Counted from the stretch's first letter, positions 26,993-35,957 are shown. The stretch: DNA of 64,000 nucleotides from Dolichospermum flos-aquae CCAP 1403/13F (GCF_012516395.1 NZ_CP051206.1:930001-994000), one strand, 5' to 3'. The notes: generated by a model from the sequence alone, not told the origin. Numbers and translations: made by a program.

Positions 26993-28036
26993 CTAGACTC
27001 TATACCTCTGCTTCACCAAATCCACCGCCAAATTAATCGCTGCTTTCATACTTGTCGCGTCAGCAATCCCTTTTCCCGCAATATCAAACGCCGTTCCATG
27101 ATCTGGTGAAGTCCGCACAAATGGTAAACCAATGGTAGTATTTACAGCCCGATCAAAAGCCATCAACTTGACCGGAATTAAACCCTGATCATGATAAAGT
27201 GCTAAGTAAGCATCAGCAGGATTTTTGATCACGGAATTACCATACCAAGCTTGACCCGGTTTTACCCACATTGTATCTGGGGGCATGGGTCCTTCTAGCT
27301 GTAAATGCGGGCGTTTTTGCCGTTCTGATTCCAACCAGGGAATTAACCAATCTATTTCTTCTGTTCCCAGTTGTCCCATTTCTCCACTGTGGGGATTTAA
27401 CCCTGCGATCGCAATTCTCCCATTTTTAATGCCAAAATCATTTTCTAAACACTCCACCAATAAATCTAATTTCTTTGTCAACAACTGCGGTGTTAAAGTC
27501 GCAGCTACTTGAGATAAAGGAATATGGGTGGTAGCAAGTAAAGCGCGGAGTGTCCAACCGGTAAAAGGCGATCGCCCCACAAACAACATCCCAAACCGCT
27601 CAACACCAGCCTTTTCGGCTAAAAGTTCCGTTTGTCCCGGATAGTTGTAACCAGCGGCTTTCCAAGCAGATTTAGCGATAGGTCCGGTGACAATTCCATC
27701 AAACTCACCTGCCAAAGTTTGAGATATGGCATATTCCATATAAGCAAAACTCGCTGCCCCACTAGCTGCATTTCCCACACCTGTGATAATTTCACCAGCA
27801 ATAGGGACATCAACTATAGACAAATCAACCGGATTAGCCAAAGCTAGAGAATTCTCAATATTTTTACTGATATTTTCATAACTTTTAGTTAATAAAGTTC
27901 TATTCCCTACCACCATCACATCACAATTTTGAGTAACTTCAGGATCTGCCAAAGCCTTCAAAATCACCTCAGAACCAATACCCGCAGGATCTCCCAGGGT
28001 CAGCACCAACCGTGTCCGTTTATCTTTATTAGTCAT
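26993..28036 (-). CDS. pdxA: 4-hydroxythreonine-4-phosphate dehydrogenase
   Basis: PdxA oxidises 4-phosphohydroxy-L-threonine in the deoxyxylulose-phosphate-dependent route to pyridoxal phosphate. The 347-aa product has the [10 protein letters not shown] start motif, zinc-binding His residues in ATTHIPL, in NPHSGEMG and in [10 protein letters not shown], and the C-terminal [19 protein letters not shown] 28036 is preferred to an upstream in-frame ATG that would add 18 atypical residues. It is followed on the minus strand by the HigBA-like pair, probably without functional connection. Confidence 0.95.
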   Translation of the reverse strand: MTNKDKRTRLVLTLGDPAGIGSEVILKALADPEVTQNCDVMVVGNRTLLTKSYENISKNIENSLALANPVDLSIVDVPIAGEIITGVGNAASGAASFAYMEYAISQTLAGEFDGIVTGPIAKSAWKAAGYNYPGQTELLAEKAGVERFGMLFVGRSPFTGWTLRALLATTHIPLSQVAATLTPQLLTKKLDLLVECLENDFGIKNGRIAIAGLNPHSGEMGQLGTEEIDWLIPWLESERQKRPHLQLEGPMPPDTMWVKPGQAWYGNSVIKNPADAYLALYHDQGLIPVKLMAFDRAVNTTIGLPFVRTSPDHGTAFDIAGKGIADATSMKAAINLAVDLVKQRYRV

Positions 28037-28140
28037 TATATTGTAGGGGCGGGGAAACCCAGCCCATCTCCGTCTATTCCCAATTATCATCCCTAAATTG
28101 GTTTAGAATTATTTATAGAGGTCTAATACTAATAATTCTG

Positions 28141-28310
28141 ACAATACCTTGTCCATTTTTTGTAGGTCGGGTTAAGCGACAGCGCAACCCGACGCTCATG
28201 TTGGGTTATGGCTGATGCCTCCGGAGAGCGCAGGGATACGCCACACTTCGTGAACGTACCTCAACCCAACCTACAAATCAAGACTTTTTTCGATTTGGAC
28301 AAGGTATTGT
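28141..28310. repeat. 170-bp MITE-like element with nested inverted repeats
   Basis: The outer arms are perfect over 15 bp: ACAATACCTTGTCCA at 28141-28155 pairs with 28296-28310. Inside, TTTGTAGGTCGGGTT and AACCCAACCTACAAA form a second stem with one mismatch. The GTAGGTTGGGTT-type sequence is also seen near 47110, so the inner part is a dispersed repeat of its own. Confidence 0.75.
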
Positions 28311-28434
28311 TCTGATAGACCTAGTTTAACTGAATCCTGAAAGTTGAAAATGAGATTTGAGTCTTCAAATCAAATTCAGCAGTCTGAAAAACAGGAAACA
28401 TAAATCAACAATCCACAAAGGAGCATTACAGCAA

Positions 28435-28539
28435 ATGGGCGGCGAAATGTTAAATGCAGCGATGCTATCTTTCGGTCTAATCTTCGTAGGTTGGGCAATT
28501 GGCGCTTTGTTACTCAAAATTCAAGGCGCAGAAGAATAG
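28435..28539 (+). CDS. petM: cytochrome b6f complex subunit PetM
   Basis: A 34-aa single-helix subunit (subunit VII) of the thylakoid cytochrome b6f complex. The sequence [20 protein letters not shown] is a membrane helix, ending in LKIQGAEE as in known cyanobacterial PetM proteins. ATG 28435 gives the family length; reading frames starting further upstream would add a non-conserved basic leader. ycf39 follows 209 bases downstream, and both serve the photosynthetic membrane. Confidence 0.93.
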   Translation: MGGEMLNAAMLSFGLIFVGWAIGALLLKIQGAEE

Positions 28540-28549
28540 AACGGAAGCA

Positions 28550-28655
<106 letters not shown>

Positions 28656-28748
28656 CCTATCTTTTATTAAAAAGATGTAAAATTTTATTTAGATAACTAA
28701 ATTCTGTTAAGATTCTTTTCATAAACATTAAGATATATAACCAACCCC

Positions 28749-29750
28749 ATGACATTATTAATAGTTGGTGCAACTGGCACTTTGGGAAGACAAGTGGCTC
28801 GTCGCGCAATTGATGAAGGGTATAAAGTCCGCTGTCTGGTTCGGAGTCCTAAAAAAGCTGCTTTTCTCAAAGAATGGGGTGCAGAACTGGTACGGGGAAA
28901 CTTGTGTAATCCACAAACCCTGACAGAAGCATTAACAGGTGTAACCGCAGTTATTGATGCTGCTACATCTCGCGCCACAGATTCACTAACTATTAAAGAA
29001 GTGGATTGGGATGGCAAAGTAGCATTAATTCAAGCCGCTAAAGCTGCTGGTGTAGAAAGATTTATCTTCTTTTCAATTTTAGATGCTGATAAATACCCCA
29101 ATGTACCGCTGATGGAAATTAAGCGATGTACAGAAGCATATTTAGCAGAGTCAGGTTTAAACTACACAGTTTTACGTTTAGCTGGATTTATGCAAGGGTT
29201 AATTGGTCAGTACGGCATACCTATTTTAGAAAAACAACCAGTATGGGTAACAGGAACATCCTCACCTATTGGCTATATGGATACGCAGGATATTGCTAAA
29301 TTCGCGGTGCGGGCTTTGACTGTGACAGAAACAGAAAAGCAAGCTTTCCCAGTCGTGGGAACTCGTGCTTGGAGTGCTGAGGAAATTATTAATCTTTGTG
29401 AACGCTTATCTGATAGAGACGCAAAAGTTACACGAATGCCTATCAGTTTGTTACGGGCTGTCCAAAATTTACTGCGCTGCTTTCAATGGGGATGGAATGT
29501 TGCTGATAGATTAGCTTTTACAGAAGTTTTAGCTGGTGGTAAAGCTCTAAACTCAGAAAATATGGACGAAGTATATACTGTTTTTGGTTTAGACAAACAA
29601 GAAACTACCACCTTAGAAGCATATCTACAAGAATACTTCAGTCGGATTATGAATAAGCTGAAACAGTTAGATTACGAAAAAGCCAAAAGTAAAAAGCTTA
29701 AAAGTAAAAAGACTCCCTTTAAACAATCCTCCAAAGCCAATAGTCAATAA
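28749..29750 (+). CDS. ycf39: photosystem II assembly factor Ycf39 (atypical SDR)
   Basis: A 333-aa NAD(P)-binding atypical short-chain dehydrogenase (NmrA-like). The Rossmann motif LIVGATGTLGRQVARRAI is near residues 3-20, followed by RCLVRSPKKAAFLKEWGAEL, typical of Ycf39/HCF244. With Hlip proteins it helps insert chlorophyll into newly made D1 during photosystem II assembly. The C-terminal 25 residues are a Lys-rich tail (KAKSKKLKSKK) longer than needed for the fold. It lies next to petM. Confidence 0.93.
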   Translation: MTLLIVGATGTLGRQVARRAIDEGYKVRCLVRSPKKAAFLKEWGAELVRGNLCNPQTLTEALTGVTAVIDAATSRATDSLTIKEVDWDGKVALIQAAKAAGVERFIFFSILDADKYPNVPLMEIKRCTEAYLAESGLNYTVLRLAGFMQGLIGQYGIPILEKQPVWVTGTSSPIGYMDTQDIAKFAVRALTVTETEKQAFPVVGTRAWSAEEIINLCERLSDRDAKVTRMPISLLRAVQNLLRCFQWGWNVADRLAFTEVLAGGKALNSENMDEVYTVFGLDKQETTTLEAYLQEYFSRIMNKLKQLDYEKAKSKKLKSKKTPFKQSSKANSQ

Positions 29751-29833
29751 ATGTAAGCCGAATGGTGACATGAATCAAAAATGTGTAACTATTAGATACA
29801 GAAAAATCATCCCTTAAACTTGGATATTTGAGT

Positions 29834-30751
29834 GTGCCGAAAGCAGGCATTATCTACAACGATGTTAAGCCGATAGCGAGTAGTGTCGCTATCGAACTAA
29901 AAGACAAACTTACCGCTGCTGGTTGGGATGTATACATCACAGCGAGTATCGGTGGGATATTGGGCTATTCTCAACCAGATAGTCCAGTCTTGCACACCCC
30001 CATTGAAGGTCTTACGCCCCCTGGCTTTGACTCAGACATGAAATTTGCAGTGGTGTTAGGGGGGGATGGAACTGTGTTAGCAGCATCGCGCCTAGTCGCC
30101 CCCTGTGGTATCCCCATGCTGACGGTAAATACTGGTCACATGGGATTTTTGACTGAAGCTTATCTTAACCAATTGCCCCAAGCCTTAGAACAGTGTATGG
30201 CGGGTGCATATCAGGTTGAAGATAGAGCTATGCTCACCGTTAAAGTTATGCGGGGAGATACGGTAAAGTGGGAAGCCCTCTGTTTAAATGAAATGGTGCT
30301 ACATCGAGAACCTTTAACTTGTATGTGCCATTTTGAAATCGCAGTGGGGCGACATTCACCGGTGGATATTGCGGCTGATGGGATTATTGTTTCTACCCCA
30401 ACGGGTTCTACAGCTTATTCTTTAAGCGCAGGGGGTCCAGTAATTACTCCTGGTGTCCCTGTATTGCAGTTAGTCCCAATTTGTCCCCATTCTCTGGCTT
30501 CTAGGGCTTTGGTGTTTCCTGATAGTGAACCAGTTAATATCTATCCTGTTAATATTCCCCGGTTGGTAATGGTGGTGGATGGTAATGGTGGATGTTATGT
30601 TTTACCGGAAGATCGGGTATATTTAGAGCGATCGCCCTATAGCGCCCGATTTATTCGTCTCCAGTCACCGGAATTTTTCCGTGTTCTGCGGGAAAAACTC
30701 GGTTGGGGTTTACCACATATTGCTAAACCCAATTCTGTAGAATTGCCTTAG
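29834..30751 (+). CDS. nadK: NAD kinase
   Basis: A 305-aa NAD kinase that phosphorylates NAD to NADP. Motifs are GGDGT at 76-80, GHMGFLTEA, the LNEMVLHRE segment and [23 protein letters not shown] chose GTG 29834, which gives the usual MPKAGII start; a TTG two codons upstream is in frame. Cyanobacteria usually carry two nadK genes, and this is one of them. It converges with the sensor kinase gene that ends at 30763. Confidence 0.94.
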   Translation: MPKAGIIYNDVKPIASSVAIELKDKLTAAGWDVYITASIGGILGYSQPDSPVLHTPIEGLTPPGFDSDMKFAVVLGGDGTVLAASRLVAPCGIPMLTVNTGHMGFLTEAYLNQLPQALEQCMAGAYQVEDRAMLTVKVMRGDTVKWEALCLNEMVLHREPLTCMCHFEIAVGRHSPVDIAADGIIVSTPTGSTAYSLSAGGPVITPGVPVLQLVPICPHSLASRALVFPDSEPVNIYPVNIPRLVMVVDGNGGCYVLPEDRVYLERSPYSARFIRLQSPEFFRVLREKLGWGLPHIAKPNSVELP

Positions 30752-30762
30752 TTGTCACTTGT

Positions 30763-32730
30763 TCAGTTAGGTAAATGCCAACTTAGTGTAACTCGCACTT
30801 CTCCATTCGGTAAAACTGATATTTCCCATACACCATCTAGAAGTTCGTTGGCTATAGTATCCATGATTTTAGTACCATAGCCGCCTTTTTTGGGTCTATA
30901 AGTAGATGCTAAAATAGCTCCATCATTTGCTATTACTAAAGTACATTTATCTCCCTGTTGCTCTAAACTAACAAATACTTGGGTAGCCGTACCGTGAGGT
31001 GGTTGAGCGTGTTGGATCACGTTATTCAATGCTTCACGGAAAAAGCGGTAAATTTCTTCTCTGTGTTCAATCCAAATACTGTTGAATTGTGGTTCTTGAA
31101 GCGGCTGAATTTCTGTGATTACTTGTAGAGTTAATTTTCCAGAATTCACTAATTCTTCTAATGTGGTTTTTATGCCTATATCTAACCCTTTTTGAAGTAT
31201 GGGAGTTACTGCCATTTTTTCAGTTAAATCTCGAATATTGCTTAATTTATTTCTAATTTCCTGCCCTAAAGCTGTCAACTTATCTAAAATTAAATCTATA
31301 TCTAAATCAGATTCTAATTCAATTTTGTCCATTACCAATTTTAATTCTTGTAAAGCCCCATCATGGATATCAGCAGCAATGCGATTGAGGATTTTGCGGG
31401 TGCGGGAAAGAATAGCTTCTTGTTCAGCCGCTTTGAGTTGGGTAATTTGATAGTTTTGCAATGCAATAACCTCTTTTTGTCGTCCAAAAATAAAATAGAT
31501 AAAAATAGATATTCCTGTAGCTGTCCACACTAATAAAGGTTGAATAATCAATAAGATCCATTTACATTTCCAAACAATTAAACATAGTCCCAAGTAACCG
31601 CTAAATATTGCAAAAACTATTAATAATAAACGCCAATTTTGATAATTATAAATACCGATACTTATTAAAAATCCTCCTAAAATAACTATTATTAACTCAA
31701 CCCATTGGCTAGGAATTTGTAAAAATGAATCTGTCATTAAACTGGCCATAATATTAGCCTGAATTTCCACCCCAGCCATACTATCACCGAAAGGTGACAA
31801 CATAGCCATTGTTTGGACGTTGTTCGCTTCTACAAAACCAATGAAAACAACTTTATTGCGGACTTGTTGAGAAAGTTTTTGAGGAGACGCAACTAGACAT
31901 TTCTTGTCTTTATTAAGCCGACAAATAGATGTTAATTCTAGAAAAGGAAAAGTTCCCGACTTTCCCCAAAATTTGATTTTTACCGGATTTGTAATTTTAG
32001 CAAGTCGTGAGGAAAGATAAACTTTTTGCTGTTGCTGTTCCCACTTTTCTAAAGCTAGAAGGGGAACAGATTTAAAGGTTTGAATTTCGTCAATTTTTTC
32101 TGAGAGAAAGAACGGACTCACTAAATGGGAACTTCGAGCCGTACTACCTAAATGTGTGGGTGCTTCTGCTTCTGGTTCGTATTCAAAAAATCCCTGAATA
32201 GTCTCAGGAGGTATTAAAGGTTTAAGTCGCTCACTATCAAAAGGGAGAAGATGATTGTAGATAAAAAATTTTGGTTTTTTAGAATTAGTAATTGAATTGG
32301 TGCGTGTGACTAAAACAATTTGCTTATGATGATTTTGTACGAGATTTTTTAAAGGTTTATTGATTGATTCGGTAGTTTTGATTGGGTACTCAAAATCTGG
32401 TGATTCTTCCCAGTCATTGTGGAGGTTCAAAACGACGACGGAAGCACCTGCTTTTAAAAGATGTTCAACTAAATCTGCATAGAATAATCTTCCTAAAGAT
32501 AGCTTTTGATTCGCTAAATCCTGGGGTTGAATTTTGACTAATATAATTTCTGGAGGTGGAGTTTTTGGCTGGTTTAATCTCAGCAAAGTATCTTGAAGTT
32601 GTAATTCCAATTTCTGAACTATAGGAATTTGGGAAAAGATGAAATTGTAGAATACACTGCAAGTTATTCCTAAGCTGAGAAATTTAATTTGCGAACTTTT
32701 TCTCCACAACATTTGATTACTTATTGACAT
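30763..32730 (-). CDS. CHASE2-domain histidine kinase (NarL-type, HisKA_3)
   Basis: A 655-aa membrane sensor. An N-terminal helix (about 15-35) is followed by an extracytoplasmic CHASE2 domain (about 40-330), with LQLQDTLLRL at its start and VVFIGFVEANNVQT and DSMAGVEIQANIMASL at its end. Then come three membrane helices (about 340-412), a short coiled coil and a HisKA_3 dimerisation domain whose His is in AADIHDGALQEL (near residue 454). The ATPase domain (about 550-655) has an N box (EALNNVIQHAQ) and GGYGTKIMD. The NarL-type regulator at 36396 is the nearest candidate partner. Confidence 0.9.
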   Translation of the reverse strand: MSISNQMLWRKSSQIKFLSLGITCSVFYNFIFSQIPIVQKLELQLQDTLLRLNQPKTPPPEIILVKIQPQDLANQKLSLGRLFYADLVEHLLKAGASVVVLNLHNDWEESPDFEYPIKTTESINKPLKNLVQNHHKQIVLVTRTNSITNSKKPKFFIYNHLLPFDSERLKPLIPPETIQGFFEYEPEAEAPTHLGSTARSSHLVSPFFLSEKIDEIQTFKSVPLLALEKWEQQQQKVYLSSRLAKITNPVKIKFWGKSGTFPFLELTSICRLNKDKKCLVASPQKLSQQVRNKVVFIGFVEANNVQTMAMLSPFGDSMAGVEIQANIMASLMTDSFLQIPSQWVELIIVILGGFLISIGIYNYQNWRLLLIVFAIFSGYLGLCLIVWKCKWILLIIQPLLVWTATGISIFIYFIFGRQKEVIALQNYQITQLKAAEQEAILSRTRKILNRIAADIHDGALQELKLVMDKIELESDLDIDLILDKLTALGQEIRNKLSNIRDLTEKMAVTPILQKGLDIGIKTTLEELVNSGKLTLQVITEIQPLQEPQFNSIWIEHREEIYRFFREALNNVIQHAQPPHGTATQVFVSLEQQGDKCTLVIANDGAILASTYRPKKGGYGTKIMDTIANELLDGVWEISVLPNGEVRVTLSWHLPN

Positions 32731-32742
32731 CTGTATTCATTC

Positions 32743-32775
32743 AGAACCCCGACTTCTCTAAGAAGTCGGGGTTCT
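32743..32775. repeat. 33-bp palindrome, GATCCCCGACTTCT family (copy 2, AACCCC variant)
   Basis: Arms AGAACCCCGACTTCT and AGAAGTCGGGGTTCT pair over 15 bp with loop CTA. Compared with copy 1, both arms carry the matching change GATC to GAAC and GTTC, so pairing is kept. It sits in the 48-base gap between two minus-strand genes. Confidence 0.9.
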
Positions 32776-32778
32776 AGT

Positions 32779-33621
32779 TTAATTTGTAAATCTTGCTAAT
32801 AACTCTTCACGAGATAATTGCAAAAGCAAAGGAGTAAATTCTTCCCTATTCATAGCAATTACTTGATCAATAATTGTAGCTAATTCTGAATCAAGTTCTC
32901 CAAAACGTACTTGTAGGATACTTTCAATCATAGCTCGACGTTCTCTTAATACACCTTCTTCTCGTTCTTGTTTTTTAATTTCTGCTAATTGTTGTTGATA
33001 CATTTCTGATAATTTCATAATCAACTCCTGATCATCTTGATCAATATCGTGTTCTTTTTCTTGACGTGCAGATAACACAGCAATTAGGTCATGTACTAAT
33101 TGTATTATATTCGTCAGGAAAGGACTATTCTCTGATAGTGCCTCTAATTCTTCTACTGCTTGTCTTTGTACTTTTCCTCTACCTAATACCCTCAAAAACA
33201 GTGTTTCTGGTGTAGTGGGTAGTTGATGAATGACAATCAGTACAGTTTTTAATGCTTTTCCTAAAAAATAAATTCCTTTTCCCCAATTCTCCTCATCTAA
33301 AGTAAAATTAAAACTTTCTAGAATGTCTGCTGATGCTGTAGGAGTAAAAATCCATAAATATGGTAATTCTTCTTCATTTATTCGCGTATTATTGCGTTTA
33401 GTTTGTCGTTCTAGGTCTGCATGGATGTCAAATAATTTACCCATACAACTGCGAATTTCACTTTTACTGACAGCATTGCGAAATGGCTCAAATATAGTAT
33501 AACTTGAATTTTTCGCCATTCTTCCTAGCAATCCTAGTGATTCTATACCATCTGGAAATGGCGATGCAGGTGTAAATAATACGTCAATTTGTCTAACTTC
33601 TGAGGTAATATCTTTACTCAT
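32779..33621 (-). CDS. cyanobacterial hypothetical protein with DUF4351-like C-terminus
   Basis: A 280-aa soluble protein. The C-terminal 60 residues (EGVLRERRAMIESILQVRFG, then LLLQLSREELLARF) have the look of the DUF4351-type helical domain attached to Rpn/PD-(D/E)XK proteins in cyanobacteria. The N-terminal part (about 1-130) lacks a clear PD-(D/E)XK active site. The central region has a Glu/Gln-rich coiled coil. The function is unknown. It is divergent from the VMO-I-like gene by only 31 bases. Confidence 0.65.
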   Translation of the reverse strand: MSKDITSEVRQIDVLFTPASPFPDGIESLGLLGRMAKNSSYTIFEPFRNAVSKSEIRSCMGKLFDIHADLERQTKRNNTRINEEELPYLWIFTPTASADILESFNFTLDEENWGKGIYFLGKALKTVLIVIHQLPTTPETLFLRVLGRGKVQRQAVEELEALSENSPFLTNIIQLVHDLIAVLSARQEKEHDIDQDDQELIMKLSEMYQQQLAEIKKQEREEGVLRERRAMIESILQVRFGELDSELATIIDQVIAMNREEFTPLLLQLSREELLARFTN

Positions 33622-33652
33622 TTCTATTTGACCATAAGATATTAATAGTTCT

Positions 33653-34249
33653 GTGAGATATTGTTTGGCAAATTGGTCGATTGGTGCAGTTCCTGTTAAA
33701 CCAGCATTTGCACAAAATACATTTCGTAATGATCAAGCTTTTACGAGAGAGTCTGGCAATGGAGGTCAATGGGGTAGTTGGACTAAACCTGTTTACTGTC
33801 CACCAGGCTCATGGGCGGCTGGTTACACCATGAGGGTAGAACCTGATCAAGGTAGGGGCGATGATACTGGGCTTAACGCTATTGCCCTCTACTGTCGTGA
33901 TCGCAATGGACGCGATATAGCTCGTATTATGCCGCATCCAGGAATGTGGGGTAACTGGGGTGAAGGTTCTAATTGTCCGCAAGGTGTTTTTCTAACTCAT
34001 TTTCATCTAAGAGTGGAGAGAAACCAGGGATCAGGAGATGATACTGCTGCAAATTCTGTTGCTTTTATGTGTGGCAATCAGAGCCGAATTGAATCTTCAG
34101 GTACTACACCTTGGGGAAACTGGGGATCTTGGCAAGGAAACTACAACGGAGTTGCTATTTGTGGTGTCCGAGCTAAGGTAGAATCTGAGCAAGGTAAGGG
34201 CGATGATACTGCATTGAATGATTTAGATTTTACGTGGTGCAAAATCTAA
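33653..34249 (+). CDS. VMO-I-like (vitelline membrane outer layer I) beta-prism protein, signal peptide damaged
   Basis: A 198-aa protein with three copies of a pattern: a WGxW-type start, a Cys, and a RVExxQGxGDDTxxN signature (RVEPDQGRGDDTGLNAIALYC, RVERNQGSGDDTAAN, KVESEQGKGDDTALN). This is the pseudo-threefold beta-prism I repeat of VMO-I proteins. Cysteines end several strands. The N-terminus ends in PAFAQ like a signal-peptide cleavage site, but the hydrophobic core is missing and stops lie upstream of GTG 33653. The leader is probably truncated. Confidence 0.7.
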   Translation: MRYCLANWSIGAVPVKPAFAQNTFRNDQAFTRESGNGGQWGSWTKPVYCPPGSWAAGYTMRVEPDQGRGDDTGLNAIALYCRDRNGRDIARIMPHPGMWGNWGEGSNCPQGVFLTHFHLRVERNQGSGDDTAANSVAFMCGNQSRIESSGTTPWGNWGSWQGNYNGVAICGVRAKVESEQGKGDDTALNDLDFTWCKI

Positions 34250-34262
34250 TAGGTGATTTTAG

Positions 34263-34400
34263 GCGATCGCTCTTTCATAACAGGATGATTTTAGGCGATC
34301 GCTTTTTTGGGAATAGGATGATTTTGAGCGATCGCTCTTTCATGAAAGGATGATTTTAGGCGATCGCTTTTTTCATAATAAAATGATTTTGAGCGATCGC
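34263..34400. repeat. tandem HIP1 array, five GCGATCGC sites at 32-33-bp spacing
   Basis: GCGATCGC occurs at 34263, 34295, 34328, 34360 and 34393, that is 32, 33, 32 and 33 bases apart. Each is embedded in a unit like GATGATTTTAGGCGATCGCT plus a T-rich spacer ending CATAA. Two variants (TTAGGCG and TTGAGCG) are mixed in the row. It is a tandem repeat of an HIP1-containing cassette. Confidence 0.9.
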
Positions 34401-34409
34401 TTGATATAG

Positions 34410-34619
34410 TTAATCTTGCCAATTTTGTTTTGCTCTGGTAAAAATCTCATCTATAGTCTGATCTTGATATATTGTTTTAGAAATTTCTACATAATCAGTA
34501 GGGGTCTTGTGTAGCAACGTTAAAAACCGCATAGCTGCTGCTGAACCAAGAGATTTATATAGAGCATTGATGCCTTTTACTTTAATTTCTGTATCATCCA
34601 TAATATTATTTAGTTCCAT
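34410..34619 (-). CDS. putative antitoxin of the PIN-domain module
   Basis: A 69-aa protein (from ATG 34619) with the pattern EIKVKGINALYKSLGSAAAM, then RFLTLLHKTPTDYVEIS and IDEIFTRAKQNWQD. This is typical of small cyanobacterial antitoxin-like proteins paired with PIN toxins. Its 5' end overlaps the toxin stop by 14 bases. Other in-frame starts are ATG 34628 and ATG 34601. The toxin precedes it in the operon. Confidence 0.7.
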   Translation of the reverse strand: MELNNIMDDTEIKVKGINALYKSLGSAAAMRFLTLLHKTPTDYVEISKTIYQDQTIDEIFTRAKQNWQD

Positions 34620-35061
34620 AGTTTTCATTATTCCTAATATAGTCAATTGGGTTCATTATTCCTATTTCTAACGCTAACTTCTGAGCTTGTTTTCTCAAAC
34701 TGTCATCACAAGTTAGGAAAAAATCAGCTTGAATATAAACAGCACAGGCAAGGTGTAGAGCATCTTTACTTGATAGATTAGCTAACTGCTGAAATAAATG
34801 GGCTTGTTCTGCTATTTCAGTTTTTGGAGCTACCTTTATTTTACACAAACTCACCATACCCAAAACTGAATATTTACGATCAACAAAGGGACATAATTCA
34901 GTTTCATCTTGGTGGATAAAAGACCACACCAGACTTACTTGTTCTGTTTGAGCCTGAGTAAATATTTCTTGGCAGGCTACAGCCTCCATTTGGATTCTAA
35001 CTTGTCTTGGATCATCAAAGCCACGTTGAAAGCAATTATAGTCTAAATAAATCAGTGTCAT
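34606..35061 (-). CDS. PIN-domain toxin, VapC-like
   Basis: A 151-aa PIN-fold ribonuclease. The N-terminal acidic strand is IYLDYNCF, the central acidic helix is SSKDALHLACAVYI, and the third acidic motif is LTCDDSLR. These fit the Asp/Glu cluster that binds Mg in VapC toxins. It is probably a sequence-specific RNase inhibited by the 34410-34619 product. The order toxin then antitoxin is reversed relative to classic VapBC. Confidence 0.8.
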   Translation of the reverse strand: MTLIYLDYNCFQRGFDDPRQVRIQMEAVACQEIFTQAQTEQVSLVWSFIHQDETELCPFVDRKYSVLGMVSLCKIKVAPKTEIAEQAHLFQQLANLSSKDALHLACAVYIQADFFLTCDDSLRKQAQKLALEIGIMNPIDYIRNNENYGTK

Positions 35062-35115
35062 GTTTCATGTTTAGCAACTGCACTACTGCTTTTTTATATT
35101 AACTGCTTATGGTGA

Positions 35116-35220
35116 TATCACTGCGATTCCTACGGAGCGCTTCGCTATCGCTTTTTTCGATAAAAGGATTGTTTTAGGCGATTCCTGCGGAGTGCTTTGC
35201 GATCGCTCCTTCGATGACAG
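35116..35220. repeat. HIP1-derived interspersed repeats with palindromic inserts
   Basis: Two units resemble HIP1 sites opened by a GC-rich insert. One reads GCGATTCCTACGGAGCGCTT followed by CGCTATCGC. The other reads GCGATTCCTGCGGAGTGCTT followed by TGCGATCGC. Each is followed by sequence like TTTTAGGCGA seen in the array at 34263-34400. The two loci probably share an origin. Confidence 0.6.
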
Positions 35221-35229
35221 GATTATCTG

Positions 35230-35463
35230 TCAACCCAAAATGCACTGTAAAAGATTTTGTAGTGCTTGTCTGTTTACTTCCTCAAGTTGTCCTAACTTTT
35301 TAATCACCAATTCCTTGCTAATAGTAGTCAAAACTGGTTTGATAATTGAAGGTTTTATCAAATTAGCTGCTTTCCACTTAGTAATTGTTATTTCACCAAA
35401 AGAAGTTACTGAATTTGATTGACTAGTAATGGCTATCAGCACTAAATCAAAACATCCTAGTAT
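35230..35463 (-). pseudogene. MazF/PemK-like toxin remnant, 5' truncated at a palindrome
   Basis: The product ends like a MazF toxin: LIAITSQ, then ITKWKAANLIKPSIIKPVL, VIKKLG and a final helix. The N-terminal half with the GDIV start region is absent. The frame extends back through LGCFDLV to a TGA at 35464-35466 that touches the left edge of the palindrome at 35466. The truncation therefore coincides with the repeat. GTG 35442 could start a short peptide, but a functional toxin is unlikely. Confidence 0.6.
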
Positions 35464-35465
35464 TC

Positions 35466-35498
35466 AGATCCCCGACTTCTTAAAGAAGTCGGGGATCT
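35466..35498. repeat. 33-bp palindrome, GATCCCCGACTTCT family (copy 3)
   Basis: Perfect 15-bp arms with loop TAA. It marks the breakpoint of the MazF remnant and lies upstream of the next toxin-antitoxin pair. Confidence 0.9.
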
Positions 35499-35537
35499 AG
35501 TTTACCAAGAGTATATTTAATACCATATAATTACTTA

Positions 35538-35566
35538 TTGACATAATATGCTAGTTTTAGCATACT
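35538..35566 (+). promoter_or_regulatory. candidate promoter and operator of the toxin-antitoxin pair
   Basis: TTGACA at 35538-35543 is followed 17 bases later by CATACT. An inverted repeat, TATGCTA (35547-35553) and TAGCATA (35558-35564), lies in the spacer and overlaps the -10 side. Autoregulated toxin-antitoxin operons usually have such an operator. It is 10 bases upstream of the ATG at 35576. Confidence 0.5.
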
Positions 35567-35575
35567 TAACATTAC

Positions 35576-35953
35576 ATGAATGAAAAACAAGAAAAGCCTT
35601 TCAGATGGATTGCAAGCGCCCTTCATGATTTAAAGAAGTTTCCTGAAGATGTACAGGATGTCATGGGTTACGCTCTTGATTTGGCACAACATGGACAAAA
35701 ACACCCTGATACAAAACCTTTACGCGGGTTCTCTGGAGCAGGTGTTTTAGAAATTGTAGATGATTTTGATGGGGATACATATAGGGCAATTTATACTGTT
35801 AAATTCGAGGGTGTTATCTACTTACTACATTCATTTCAAAAGAAATCAAAACATGGTATTGCTACACCAAAACAAGATATAGAATTAGTTAAAAAAAGAT
35901 TGAAAATCGCTCAAGAAAATTATTTACAGCAAACTACCGAAAAAATGGAGTAA
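35576..35953 (+). CDS. type II toxin, RelE/HigB-like (Gp49 family)
   Basis: A 125-aa toxin of the Gp49-like group. Motifs are FRWIASALHDLKKFPEDVQD, KPLRGFSGAGVLEIVDDFDG, YRAIYTVKF and YLLHSFQKKSKHGIATP. The HSFQKKS segment with basic residues is the likely RNA-binding and catalytic edge. The antitoxin follows after four bases. The gene order and the inverted repeat upstream fit an autoregulated HigBA module. Confidence 0.88.
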   Translation: MNEKQEKPFRWIASALHDLKKFPEDVQDVMGYALDLAQHGQKHPDTKPLRGFSGAGVLEIVDDFDGDTYRAIYTVKFEGVIYLLHSFQKKSKHGIATPKQDIELVKKRLKIAQENYLQQTTEKME

Positions 35954-35957
35954 AAAA

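Noticed and set aside
34263-34400. HIP1 array as a replication origin
   Set aside because: HIP1 is not a DnaA box; no DnaA-box cluster, dnaA or dnaN gene is present.
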